Source of the DNA: Pseudomonadota bacterium
GTDB lineage: Bacteria > Pseudomonadota > Gammaproteobacteria > Steroidobacterales > Woeseiaceae
Assembly (NCBI GenBank): GCA_022567775.1
Contig: JADFGH010000119.1
Span: 1 to 6,901, forward strand
DNA: 6,901 bases
Direction: 5' to 3'
How positions within the stretch are numbered: position 1 is the first letter of the stretch; the number at the start of each line of letters is the position of its first letter. The notes under the pieces are model-generated. The model had not been told where the DNA came from, made no database searches, and saw only the letters and a program-made list of their open reading frames with translations. The position numbers and the translations under genes were made by a program. Of the stretch, positions 1 through 6,771 are shown piece by piece.

Positions 1-180
1 AACCGTCAACGGAAAAAAATCACGGCCTGGATCGGCTGTCTTTCGGCCAACCGCAGTGACCAGCACCATCGTTTCGGCCATGTTGACCAGAACGGCCCCG
101 TCAGCCTGTCGCGCTATCGCGCCTGTTTCAATGGAAACCTGGTGTTCTCCGTATTGGAACGTCTTTTTGGTTACTTTCAC
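1..180 (-). CDS. pnp: Polynucleotide phosphorylase, N-terminal 60 codons (partial)
   Basis: PNPase is a trimeric 3'-5' exoribonuclease that degrades RNA phosphorolytically, releasing nucleoside diphosphates, and is a component of the RNA degradosome. Only the first 60 codons are present; the frame stays open to the window edge. Read from a GTG at 180, the protein begins [20 protein letters not shown]. It continues through an [23 protein letters not shown] stretch typical of the first RNase PH-like domain and reaches the region with DFFPLTV, the start of the family's FFPL-type motif. The GTG start is chosen because the homology begins there and no ATG lies suitably upstream; a weak GAG sits 7 nt before it. 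The gene follows rpsO after 103 nt, the usual gammaproteobacterial order. In E. coli pnp expression is autocontrolled through its leader; nothing in this spacer proves that here. Identity is firm, the exact start slightly less so. Confidence 0.95.
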   Translation of the reverse strand, partial: MKVTKKTFQYGEHQVSIETGAIARQADGAVLVNMAETMVLVTAVGRKTADPGRDFFPLTV

Positions 181-283
181 TTTAATACTCGAATATTAGA
201 TTAGATGGCACGACTGGCCGTCCCGTACCCGTTTCAGGGCCGACAGATGGATTAGTTCATTGCCTTAAGGCGCCGGTTACAAA
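181..283 (-). other. rpsO-pnp spacer, probable pnp leader
   Basis: This 103-nt gap follows the rpsO stop and precedes the pnp GTG. It holds a perfect 10-bp dyad GCCTTAAGGC (262-271) and a GC-rich patch around 215-245 in which short alternative stems are possible (CCC/GGG and GGCC/GGCC). After that the minus strand becomes A/T-rich up to the pnp start. I see no stem followed by a T-run, so nothing here looks like an intrinsic terminator and transcription from rpsO into pnp is probably continuous. In E. coli the equivalent spacer holds the RNase III site that begins PNPase autoregulation; I do not see a comparably long, clean hairpin. Confidence 0.4.
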
Positions 284-553
284 TTAACGACGGAGACCGA
301 GCCGTGATATCAGCTCGCGGTACCGGTCCTGATCTTTTTCCTTCAGATAGTCGAGCAACTTGCGCCGCTTGTTAACCATCTTCAAAAGACCCTGCCGGGA
401 ATGGTGATCCTTCTTGTGCTCGCCGAAATGTTCGGTGAGTTCTGAAATTCGTTTGGACAGCAGTGCTACCTGAACCTCAGGCGATCCTGTGTCTGCTTTG
501 CCGCGGGCATAATCCGCGATGATGTTGCTCTTACTCTCACTTGAAAGTGGCAT
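284..553 (-). CDS. rpsO: 30S ribosomal protein S15
   Basis: S15 (89 residues, the normal family length) is a primary 16S rRNA-binding protein of the 30S platform. It binds the central domain, nucleates entry of S6, S18, S11 and S21, and contributes to an intersubunit bridge. Visible hallmarks are an early [21 protein letters not shown] segment, then [25 protein letters not shown], which carries the conserved helix-loop-helix RNA-binding residues (HHSR and the basic KRRKLLDYL), and a C-terminal [12 protein letters not shown]. The ATG at 553 has a GGAG about 10 nt upstream. The gene is set off from truB by a terminator and a probable promoter, and precedes pnp. In E. coli S15 represses its own mRNA through a pseudoknot over the start; here a short hairpin lies in the first codons, but the element is unproven. 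Confidence 0.98.
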   Translation of the reverse strand: MPLSSESKSNIIADYARGKADTGSPEVQVALLSKRISELTEHFGEHKKDHHSRQGLLKMVNKRRKLLDYLKEKDQDRYRELISRLGLRR

Positions 554-607
554 CTCTAAGAAACTCCAATCGTTCTTTTTATCTTCTGGCCCTTAATTTT
601 AAGCGCG

Positions 608-679
608 CTATTCTAGCGTCAGTTTCGCTCCAGTAACAGCTAAATACACCGAAAAATCAGGCTTTTTTGCCTGACTCAT
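608..679 (-). CDS. Candidate 23-residue small ORF between truB and rpsO
   Basis: I do not recognise this peptide. An ATG at 679, 32 nt after the truB stop, has a textbook GGGAG (687-691) with a 7-nt spacer. It opens 23 codons beginning MSQAKKPDFSVYLAVTG and ends at a TAG (608-610) that touches the rpsO -10 box. The frame runs straight through the intrinsic terminator, so translating ribosomes would block the hairpin. No membrane segment or known motif is visible. An ORF this short can easily arise by chance, and the only positive evidence is the Shine-Dalgarno spacing. It could equally be non-coding terminator sequence. Confidence 0.2.
   Translation of the reverse strand: MSQAKKPDFSVYLAVTGAKLTLE
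610..638 (-). promoter_or_regulatory. Probable rpsO promoter
   Basis: On the minus strand TAGAAT (610-615) matches five of six bases of the sigma70 -10 consensus and is followed by GC-rich AGCGCGC, reminiscent of the discriminators of ribosomal protein promoters. No good -35 is present: TTACTG (631-636) lies 15 bp away and TGTTAC (633-638) 17 bp away, both poor matches. A start near 602 would leave a leader of about 50 nt before the rpsO ATG. It sits directly downstream of the truB-rpsO terminator, where a promoter for rpsO is expected by analogy with E. coli. The -10 is reasonable; the rest is inference. Confidence 0.5.
652..674 (-). terminator. Intrinsic terminator after truB
   Basis: On the minus strand TCAGGC (669-674) pairs perfectly with GCCTGA (657-662) around an A6 loop (663-668) and is followed by TTTTT (652-656). 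The stem can extend by a G-T and an A-T pair. It lies 38 nt after the truB stop and upstream of the rpsO promoter, so it should at least partly separate rimP-truB transcription from rpsO-pnp. The stem is short, so some readthrough is likely. Confidence 0.8.
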
Positions 680-711
680 CTGTCTGCTCCCGGCGCGGTG
701 ATTTCCTCGAA

Positions 712-1641
712 TCAGCCCGCCAGCCTGAAAATTCGTCGCGGCGCCAGCATGCCATCGCTGCCCAGCTGCCCAACGCCGAGAAAGCGCTCCTCGCCGGCGT
801 AGACCCGTACCAGCCCTTGTGCCCCGCCGGCGGCCTCCGCGACCGCCTGACCACTGCAAAAGCGCTCTGCCGCGTCCTCTGGCAGGTGGCAATCCGGCCA
901 TGAAGACAGTGCCGTGTCTGCAGGCAGCAGCCGTGCGCGAAGTGCTTCCGGCCCTGCCTCGGCAACCCGCTCGGCGCCTGCCAGATCGAGCATATCCTCA
1001 GCACGGAATTGACCGACGGTCTCACGGTGCAGCCGGGCCGTATGCGCCACGGTGCCGGCCGCCCTGGCAATGTCCTCGACCAGCGTCCTTATATAAGTGC
1101 CTTTTGAGCAATGCACGCGCAAAACCAGCCGGTTACCGCTGCTTTCCAGCAGGCGGATATCGTGAATCCGAATGCGACGTGCATCGCGATCGACGACCAG
1201 CCCTTTTCGGGCCAGTTCATACAGTCGCTTGCCATCCTTCTTCAGCGCCGAAAACATCGGCGGCACTTGTTCAATTTCCCCGCGAAATTTTTCGAGCAGC
1301 TGCTCCCAGCCGCGCCGGTCCAGATCCGGGACTTCTGCCGTCTCCGTGATTTCGCCGTCGGCATCACCGGTATTGGTCGCTTCTCCCAGCCTGGCCACTA
1401 CGCGATATGTCTTGTCGGCTTCCAGCAGGTAAGCGCAGACCTTGGTTGCCTCGCCAAAGCACAATGGCAACATTCCGGTCGCTGCCGGATCGAGGCTGCC
1501 AGTATGGCCAGCCTTTTTCGCTCGCAGCAGCCTTTTGACTTTCTGCAAAGCCTGGTTCGAGGTAATTCCCGCCGGCTTATTCAGCAGCAGCAGTCCATTC
1601 ACAGGCACGGCAGTTGACCGGGCACCGTCATTTGCTGTCAT
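712..1641 (-). CDS. truB: tRNA pseudouridine-55 synthase
   Basis: TruB converts U55 in the T-loop of elongator tRNAs to pseudouridine and also acts as a tRNA-folding chaperone in the cytoplasm. The 309-residue product (E. coli 314) has the N-terminal GLLLLNKPAGITSNQAL motif (16-32). It carries the catalytic motif GHTGSLDPAATGMLPL with nucleophile D51, the KTYRVVARLGEATNTGDADG block (77-96), and VPPMFSALKKDGKRLYELARKG (126-147). The CSKGTYIRTLVEDI motif (178-191) completes the active site. The last ~60 residues form the PUA-like C-terminal domain. The start is set at the ATG at 1641, 7 nt after the rbfA stop, with GCAGG upstream. A longer frame starting at an ATG at 1677 would add 12 residues and overlap rbfA but has no Shine-Dalgarno. 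The gene ends with TGA just before an intrinsic terminator. All key residues are intact. Confidence 0.97.
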   Translation of the reverse strand: MTANDGARSTAVPVNGLLLLNKPAGITSNQALQKVKRLLRAKKAGHTGSLDPAATGMLPLCFGEATKVCAYLLEADKTYRVVARLGEATNTGDADGEITETAEVPDLDRRGWEQLLEKFRGEIEQVPPMFSALKKDGKRLYELARKGLVVDRDARRIRIHDIRLLESSGNRLVLRVHCSKGTYIRTLVEDIARAAGTVAHTARLHRETVGQFRAEDMLDLAGAERVAEAGPEALRARLLPADTALSSWPDCHLPEDAAERFCSGQAVAEAAGGAQGLVRVYAGEERFLGVGQLGSDGMLAPRRIFRLAG

Positions 1642-1648
1642 CGTGAGA

Positions 1649-2011
1649 CTACCTGCTGCTATCTGCGTTGCTCGCATCGTCGATCAAGCTGCTGATCGCG
1701 ACGCCATGAGCGACGCTGTCGTCGTGCACGAAACGCAGCTCGGGTACATGCCTGACGGTCAGTTCATTCGCCAGCCTGCGGCGCAGGAATCCTGAGGCAC
1801 GTTGCAGACCTTCGATCGCCGTTTTTGGGTTGTCATCGGGATTCAGGAGGCTGAAGTAAATCTTTGCGACGCTCAGGTCCCTCGACAACTCCACCACTGT
1901 CAGCGACAAACCCGCAAGACCCGGATCCTTGGTTTCAAAACGAATCACCTCGCTCAAGATTCGTTGTAGCTGCGCACCGAGGCGTTGATTGCGTGAAAAC
2001 TCTCGAGGCAT
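1649..2011 (-). CDS. rbfA: 30S ribosome-binding factor A
   Basis: RbfA is a small KH-like protein that binds the immature 30S subunit near 16S rRNA helix 1 and helix 44, assists late maturation of the 17S precursor, and is needed for growth in the cold. The 120-residue product (E. coli 133) opens MPREFSRNQRLGAQLQRILS. It has the central strand DLSVAKIYFSLL (45-56) and the interrupted-helix motif RASGFLRRRLANELTVRHVPEL (71-92), whose A-S-G kink is diagnostic of this type II KH fold. It ends after HDDSVAHGVAISSLIDDA with a short polar tail. The ATG at 2011 has AGGA 8 nt upstream. It lies 24 nt after infB and 7 nt before truB. RimP in the same operon acts in the same 30S maturation pathway. Confidence 0.97.
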   Translation of the reverse strand: MPREFSRNQRLGAQLQRILSEVIRFETKDPGLAGLSLTVVELSRDLSVAKIYFSLLNPDDNPKTAIEGLQRASGFLRRRLANELTVRHVPELRFVHDDSVAHGVAISSLIDDASNADSSR

Positions 2012-2035
2012 CTCTTGCTTCCTGGAAACAGTGAA

Positions 2036-4546
2036 TCAGTCGAGCGTACGTGCGATTTCCACACGCTCGTAACATTCGATCTGGTCACCGACCTTGACAT
2101 CATTGTAATTCTTGACGCCGATACCACACTCGGTGCCGGATTTAACTTCTTTGACGTCGTCTTTGAAGCGCCGCAAAGATTCGAGTTCGCCTTCGTATAT
2201 GACGACGTTGTCGCGCAGCACGCGAATCGGGTTGGACCGTTTCACCAGGCCTTCCGTGACGATGCAGCCGGCGATATTGCCGAGTTTCGGAGAAGTGAAG
2301 ACTTCCTTGACCTCAGCAAGACCCACAATATTTTCACGAATCTCGGGAGCCAACAGGCCGCTCAAAGCAGCTTTCACGTCGTCAATCGCCTCGTAGATGA
2401 TGCTGTAGTAGCGAACATCGACGTTGGATTCCTTGATCGCCGCCCGGGCAGCACTGTCTGCCCGGACATTAAAACCGATGATCACCGCATTGGAGGCAGC
2501 CGCCAGTGTTGCATCAGACTCCGTGATACCGCCGACGCCCGAACTAATCACCTTCACTTTAACTTCGTCGGTTGAGAGCTTGTTCAGCGCATCCCGCAAT
2601 GCTTCGGTACTGCCGTGCACGTCGGATTTGATCAGGACCGGGACGGACTTGCCTTGCGCTTCGGTCATCTGGCTGAACATATCCTCAAGCTTCGATGCCT
2701 GTTGCTGCGCAAGCTTGGATTCGCGAGATTTACTTCGCCTGTACTCAGCAACCTCCCGGGCTTTGCGCTCACTCCTGACAACCAGGAAATCGTCGCCCGC
2801 GTTTGGCGTTTTTGACAAGCCGAGCACCACCACCGGACTCGATGGTCCCGCTTCCGTTATCGATTCGTGGGACTCGTCAAACATGTTTCTCACGCGGCCG
2901 AATTCTTCACCGGCAATGAGCATGTCGCCTTGCTTTAAAGTGCCAGCCTGCACCAGCACGGTTGCCACCGCGCCACGGCCTTTTTCAAGGCTTGATTCGA
3001 TCACGACGCCCCGGGCCGGCCCCTCAGCGATCGCTTTAAGGTCCATCATCTCGGCCTGCAGTAAAACGGAATCCAGCAACGCATCGACGCCTTCCCCGGT
3101 CTGCGCGGAAACCAGCGCGAACAGTTGCTCGCCACCCCAGTCTTCGGGAATTACTTCATGCTGTGAAAGTTCGTTCTTGACCCGCTCCGGGTCGGAATTC
3201 TCCTTGTCGATCTTGTTGATCGCGACCACGATCGGTACGCCGGCCGCTTTGGCATGTTCGATGGCCTCGATCGTCTGTGGTTTGACGCCATCATCGGCGG
3301 CAACCACCAATATAACGATGTCGGTGGCCCGGGCGCCACGAGCACGCATCGCCGTGAAAGCGGCATGACCCGGCGTGTCCAGGAAGGTAATTTTCCCCTT
3401 GTCGGTATCGACCGCGTACGCACCGATGTGCTGTGTAATACCACCTGCCTCCCCGGCAGCAACCTTGGTGTGGCGAATATAATCGAGCAGCGTCGTCTTG
3501 CCGTGATCGACGTGCCCCATGATCGTGACGACCGGCGCCCTTGGGACCTCGTCACCCGTTGCAACCTCGTCCGCCAGCAGGGTTTCGTCGATATCCGTGC
3601 CACTAACCGGCTTGGCGACATGACCAAACTCTTCCACCACCAGGATTGCAGTGTCCTGGTCGATTACCTGGTTGATCGTCACCATGGCGCCCATGTTAAA
3701 CAGGATCTTGACGACTTCGTTGCCCTTCACCGCCATCTTTTGTGCCAGCTCGGACACCGCAATGCTATCGGGAATCTCAACCTCACGGACGACCGGAGCC
3801 GTTGGTTTCTCGAAGCCGTGCTGTCCATCGGTGCTGATGCTGACCGGACGACGGCGAACCGGTGTCTTGCGCTTGCGCCGGCCGCTCTTGTCGCCGGCAA
3901 CGTGCAATTCTTTGCGGCCATAGCGCGTATCCGGTGCCTTGCCTTTTTTCCTTTCCTTCTCCTTGGCGCGGCGCTCGCGGGCATCCTGTTCGGCTCTCTC
4001 GACGCGCGCCCGTTCTTCGGCGGCCTTTTCGGCGGCGTCACGGGCATCAGTTTCCGCCTGCTGCTTGGCTTCTGTTTCCTTACGCTTGTCTTCTTCAGCT
4101 AATTTTACGGCTTCTTCTTTTGCGGTCTTTTGACGCTCAATTTCGTGTTTCTCCGCATCCAGCAGTTCCTGGTCCTCGCGTCGTTTGGCATCCAGCGCCT
4201 CCTGGTCCTTCTGCGCCTGCTCTTCAAGAACGTCCCTTTTGATGTAGGTGCGCTTGCGTCGAACCTCGACGCTGACCGTACGCGAGCGTCCCTGGGCGCC
4301 GGCCAACCTGAGTTCGGACTGCGATTTGCGCCGTAATGTAATGCGACGTGGCGCGGCAGAGGTCGCAACCGACTCTTCCTGGCCGTGGCTTCGCCGAAGA
4401 TGCGTCAACAGCTCGAGTTTTGCATCCTCGCTAATCGTGTCATCAGATCCATCGACCTTGATACCGGCTTCGTCGAGCTGCGTTATCAGCTTCTCGACCG
4501 GTACTTTCAGCACGTCGGCAAATTGTGCAATTGTGACGTCAGCCAT
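2036..4546 (-). CDS. infB: Translation initiation factor IF-2
   Basis: IF2 is the GTPase that recruits fMet-tRNA to the 30S subunit and promotes 50S joining. The 836-residue product (E. coli 890) shows the full bacterial layout. An IF2N domain covers 1-55, a basic IF2-associated segment about 68-105, a highly charged K/E/R/A-rich probable coiled-coil linker about 106-205, and a second IF2N-like domain about 250-312. The G domain (about 337-505) carries G1 GHVDHGKT (344-351), G2 GGIT (368-371), G3 DTPGH (390-394), G4 NKID (444-447) and G5 SAQ (480-482). A beta-barrel follows, then domain III from [17 protein letters not shown] (634-650) and the fMet-tRNA-binding C2 domain (about 735-836). The start is the ATG at 4546 with GGAG 7 nt upstream; an in-frame TTG two codons earlier (4552) is less likely. 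It sits 25 nt after nusA. All GTPase motifs are intact. Confidence 0.98.
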   Translation of the reverse strand: MADVTIAQFADVLKVPVEKLITQLDEAGIKVDGSDDTISEDAKLELLTHLRRSHGQEESVATSAAPRRITLRRKSQSELRLAGAQGRSRTVSVEVRRKRTYIKRDVLEEQAQKDQEALDAKRREDQELLDAEKHEIERQKTAKEEAVKLAEEDKRKETEAKQQAETDARDAAEKAAEERARVERAEQDARERRAKEKERKKGKAPDTRYGRKELHVAGDKSGRRKRKTPVRRRPVSISTDGQHGFEKPTAPVVREVEIPDSIAVSELAQKMAVKGNEVVKILFNMGAMVTINQVIDQDTAILVVEEFGHVAKPVSGTDIDETLLADEVATGDEVPRAPVVTIMGHVDHGKTTLLDYIRHTKVAAGEAGGITQHIGAYAVDTDKGKITFLDTPGHAAFTAMRARGARATDIVILVVAADDGVKPQTIEAIEHAKAAGVPIVVAINKIDKENSDPERVKNELSQHEVIPEDWGGEQLFALVSAQTGEGVDALLDSVLLQAEMMDLKAIAEGPARGVVIESSLEKGRGAVATVLVQAGTLKQGDMLIAGEEFGRVRNMFDESHESITEAGPSSPVVVLGLSKTPNAGDDFLVVRSERKAREVAEYRRSKSRESKLAQQQASKLEDMFSQMTEAQGKSVPVLIKSDVHGSTEALRDALNKLSTDEVKVKVISSGVGGITESDATLAAASNAVIIGFNVRADSAARAAIKESNVDVRYYSIIYEAIDDVKAALSGLLAPEIRENIVGLAEVKEVFTSPKLGNIAGCIVTEGLVKRSNPIRVLRDNVVIYEGELESLRRFKDDVKEVKSGTECGIGVKNYNDVKVGDQIECYERVEIARTLD

Positions 4547-4571
4547 AGTCAAACTCCGTCCTGGCCAGTGA

Positions 4572-6074
4572 TCAGGCCTGCTGTTCAGCCTCGAACCAGT
4601 GTGCGCGTGCTTTCATAATCAGCGCCGCCGCTTGTTCCTGATCCATGTCAATTAAATCGAGCAAATCGTCCGTCGCCAGCTCAGCCAGGTCTTCACGTGT
4701 CACCACGCCCTCGCTCGCCATCTTGAACGCCAGGCTCTTGTCCATGCCCTCAAGGCTCAGCAGGTCATCTGCCGGTTCCGCCTCATCAATCTTTTCTTCC
4801 TGGACGATCGCCTGCGTCAAAAGCAAATCGCGGGCCCTGTTTCGGAGTTCAGCCACGATGTCCTCATCGAATTCCTCGATTTCAACCAATTCCGAGGTCG
4901 GCACATAAGCAACCTCTTCAATCGTCGAGAATCCTTCCTGTACCAGTATCAATGCGACTTCCTCGTCGACATCGAGCTGTTTGGAGAATAGCTCCAGCAG
5001 TTCGCGCATCTCGGCTTCGCTCTTCTGCTCGGCGTCCGTCTCGGTCATCACGTTGAGTTCCCATCCCGACAACTCACTCGCAAGACGAATGTTCTGGCCA
5101 CCCCGTCCGATCGCCTGGGACAATTTTTCCTCGTCTACGGCGATATCCATGCTTTGCGCGTCTTCATCGACAACGATCGACACAACCTCGGCCGGCGACA
5201 TGGCATTGACCACGAACTGCGCCGGATTTTCATCCCAGAGGATGATGTCGACGCGTTCGCCGGCCAGTTCGTTTGAAACCGCCTGCACGCGCGAGCCGCG
5301 CATACCGACACAGGCACCAACGGGATCGATGCGCGTATCGTTGCTCTTAACAGCAATCTTTGCGCGCAGGCCCGGGTCCCTTGCCGCACCCCGAATTTCG
5401 ATCAGTCCCTGGCCGACTTCAGGCACCTCGATCTTGAACAGCTCGACCAGGAATTGCGGCGAGGTTCGCGTCATGAAAAGTTGCGGACCGCGTGGCTCGG
5501 AACGTACTTCAATCAACAAAGCCTTCATCCGGTCCTGTGGCCGCACTGGCTCGCGCGGCACCATCTGTTCCCGGGACACGAAACCTTCGGCATTGCCGCC
5601 GAGATCGATGTAAACACCGTTGCGGTCAACACGTTTTACGAGACCGGACAGCAGTTCGCCTTCCCGGTCCTTGTATTCCTCGACAACCTGCTCACGCTCG
5701 GCCTCGCGCACCTTTTGCACGATAACCTGCTTTGCCGTCTGTGCCGCAATGCGTCCGAATTCAACCGAATCCATTGGTATCTCGACATAACCGCCCGGCT
5801 CGGCATTTTCATCGACATCCACCGCATCTATCATGCGCAGCTCGCGGTCCGGGAATTCCAGCTCGGTAGATTCATCCTCGAACACGAGCCACTGGCGAAA
5901 TGTGTCGTATTCACCGGTTTCACGATCTATTGAAACCCGCACGTCGATATCTTCGCCATGCCGTCTTCGCGATGCCGTCGCCAGCGCTGCTTCGATGGCC
6001 TCGAAAATAATCTCTTTGTCGACGCCCTTTTCGTTCGAAACAGCGTCGACCACCATCAAAATCTCTTTAGTCAT
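4572..6074 (-). CDS. nusA: Transcription termination/antitermination factor NusA
   Basis: NusA binds RNA polymerase near the RNA exit channel. It enhances pausing and intrinsic termination, and takes part in N-mediated and rRNA antitermination. The 500-residue product (E. coli 495) has an N-terminal polymerase-binding domain (1 to about 130), an S1 domain (about 135-200, with [16 protein letters not shown]) and KH1 with GMRG (257-260). KH2 follows with GRGG (323-326), then two acidic repeats: AR1 about 365-425 and AR2 about 437-495, ending near [11 protein letters not shown]. Two acidic repeats are typical of gamma- and betaproteobacteria, and in E. coli AR2 contacts the alpha C-terminal domain. 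The ATG at 6074 is chosen because GGAG lies 9 nt upstream; an in-frame TTG at 6089 would add five residues. It lies 31 nt after rimP. In E. coli NusA influences its own operon, which makes the terminators ahead of rimP natural targets; that is inference here. Confidence 0.98.
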   Translation of the reverse strand: MTKEILMVVDAVSNEKGVDKEIIFEAIEAALATASRRRHGEDIDVRVSIDRETGEYDTFRQWLVFEDESTELEFPDRELRMIDAVDVDENAEPGGYVEIPMDSVEFGRIAAQTAKQVIVQKVREAEREQVVEEYKDREGELLSGLVKRVDRNGVYIDLGGNAEGFVSREQMVPREPVRPQDRMKALLIEVRSEPRGPQLFMTRTSPQFLVELFKIEVPEVGQGLIEIRGAARDPGLRAKIAVKSNDTRIDPVGACVGMRGSRVQAVSNELAGERVDIILWDENPAQFVVNAMSPAEVVSIVVDEDAQSMDIAVDEEKLSQAIGRGGQNIRLASELSGWELNVMTETDAEQKSEAEMRELLELFSKQLDVDEEVALILVQEGFSTIEEVAYVPTSELVEIEEFDEDIVAELRNRARDLLLTQAIVQEEKIDEAEPADDLLSLEGMDKSLAFKMASEGVVTREDLAELATDDLLDLIDMDQEQAAALIMKARAHWFEAEQQA

Positions 6075-6105
6075 TGTCCAAAACTCCAAATATCGCCACT
6101 CCGCC

Positions 6106-6552
6106 TCAAGCAGACGGAATCAGCCGCGCGGATTCGATCGTCGCGATTCGCAAGCTGTGCGACTCGCCATCCACCTCGACTTCAATCTTTTCCTCATCTG
6201 CGGAGCGCAGTGCCCCGCGAAAATTCCTGCGCCCGGCCACCGGAAAACGCAGTTTCACGCGTATCGTCTCGCCGGTAAATCGCTGAAAATGCTCAGGCTT
6301 GGTCAGCTTGCGATCAAGTCCCGGCGACGAAACCTCCAGCGTGTAGTGCCCTGGCAGCGGATCCTCGACGTCGAGAAGCGCGCTCAACTGCCGGCTGACG
6401 ATTTCACAGTCCGCCAAATCCACGCCGTCCGGCTTGTCGATAAACACCCGTACGATGCCGTCGCGGCCGCTGAGCTTCAGCTCAAGGTCCGATAATTCGT
6501 ATCCAAGCTGCTCTATCGTCGGCTCGATCAGCTTTGCCAGCTGCACCTTCAT
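6106..6552 (-). CDS. rimP: Ribosome maturation factor RimP
   Basis: RimP binds nascent 30S particles and speeds assembly of the central pseudoknot and binding of S12 and other proteins. The 148-residue product (E. coli about 150) has the N-terminal alpha/beta domain with EPTIEQLGYELSDLEL (10-25) and VRVFIDKPDGVDLADCEIVSRQLS (34-57). The family signature LEVSSPGLDRKL falls at 72-83, and the C-terminal Sm-like barrel covers about 90-148. The ATG at 6552 is fixed: an in-frame TAG lies four codons upstream (6562-6564). The Shine-Dalgarno is poor, with only a GGA almost touching the start, so translation may be weak or depend on leader structure. It is the first coding gene of the operon and follows two terminators. 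Confidence 0.97.
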   Translation of the reverse strand: MKVQLAKLIEPTIEQLGYELSDLELKLSGRDGIVRVFIDKPDGVDLADCEIVSRQLSALLDVEDPLPGHYTLEVSSPGLDRKLTKPEHFQRFTGETIRVKLRFPVAGRRNFRGALRSADEEKIEVEVDGESHSLRIATIESARLIPSA

Positions 6553-6600
6553 ATCCAGAAACTACTTTAACTAAATTCTGTAACTATCTATTCTAAAACC

Positions 6601-6623
6601 AAAAAATGGGCATATAGCCCATT
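6601..6623 (-). terminator. Second leader terminator, upstream of rimP
   Basis: On the minus strand AATGGGC (6617-6623) pairs perfectly with GCCCATT (6605-6611) around a TATAT loop (6612-6616). It is followed by TTTT, then GG and another TTTT (6595-6598). The form is canonical for an intrinsic terminator. It ends about 50 nt before the rimP ATG, so transcripts from the promoter at 6772-6800 must pass it to express the operon, unless a promoter I do not recognise lies after it. On the plus strand the following sequence is less T-rich. Confidence 0.8.
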
Positions 6624-6643
6624 CTTATTCTGCGGTACCTTGT

Positions 6644-6664
6644 GCCCTGGCATATGCGCCGGGC
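6644..6664 (-). other. Hairpin between the two leader terminators
   Basis: Minus-strand GCCCGGC (6658-6664) pairs with GCCAGGGC (6644-6651), giving seven base pairs with a single bulged A around the loop GCATAT (6652-6657). No T-run follows, so this is not itself a terminator. It may insulate the two terminators or protect a processed 3' end; its role is unknown. Confidence 0.5.
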
Positions 6665-6667
6665 AAC

Positions 6668-6689
6668 AAAAAACCCCATCGCGGGGCTT
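6668..6689 (-). terminator. First leader terminator
   Basis: Minus-strand AAGCCCC (6683-6689) pairs with GGGGTTT (6671-6677), including one G-T wobble, around the loop GCGAT (6678-6682), with a six-T run at 6668-6673. Transcription from the upstream promoter ending here would release an RNA of about 98 nt. The 5' arm can also pair with an upstream leader segment (6752-6761), as described under findings. Confidence 0.85.
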
Positions 6690-6765
6690 ACTATCTACCA
6701 AGAACCTGGTAGCGGGGGCTCACTACAGACAAAGTCTGTAACGGTCTCACCAGCCGCCGCGCTGG
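6668..6765 (-). ncRNA. Structured leader RNA of the rimP-nusA-infB operon
   Basis: Between the promoter and the first terminator the minus strand folds into a string of hairpins. The first is CCAGC (6761-6765) with GCTGG (6750-6754). The second is TACAGAC (6734-6740) with GTCTGTA (6724-6730) around TTT. The third is CTACCA (6707-6712) with TGGTAG (6695-6700). The terminator comes last. Stems two and three are perfect. The position fits an attenuator controlling the operon; I recall an Rfam family called the rimP leader for such an element in gammaproteobacteria, but cannot test membership here. In E. coli the equivalent position holds a metY tRNA gene, which is absent here. A stand-alone small RNA is an alternative. 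The first stem depends on where transcription starts. Confidence 0.6.
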
Positions 6766-6771
6766 CCGCGA

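Noticed and set aside
712..1677. Longer truB starting at the ATG at 1677
   Set aside because: It would overlap rbfA by 29 nt and has no Shine-Dalgarno; the ATG at 1641 has one and begins nearer the conserved GLLLLNKPAG motif.
2424..3368. Long plus-strand open frame of 314 codons opposite infB
   Set aside because: It lies wholly antisense to a clear infB, its translation is serine-rich low-information sequence with no domain, and it follows from the codon bias of the opposite strand.
3254..4102. Plus-strand open frame of 282 codons opposite infB
   Set aside because: Antisense shadow of the G domain and linker of IF2; no motif and no Shine-Dalgarno that would support it.
4572..6089. nusA and infB extended to upstream TTG codons (6089 and 4552)
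   Set aside because: In both cases an ATG a few codons downstream has GGAG at proper spacing; the nusA TTG lies upstream of or within that site.
6707..6760. tRNA-like sequence in the leader: GCGGCGG near the 5' end and CCCCCGC followed by TACCA
   Set aside because: The span is only 49 nt between acceptor-like ends, with no T-loop GGTTC-A element, no D-loop and no anticodon arm of proper size. It resembles the metY position of E. coli by location only.
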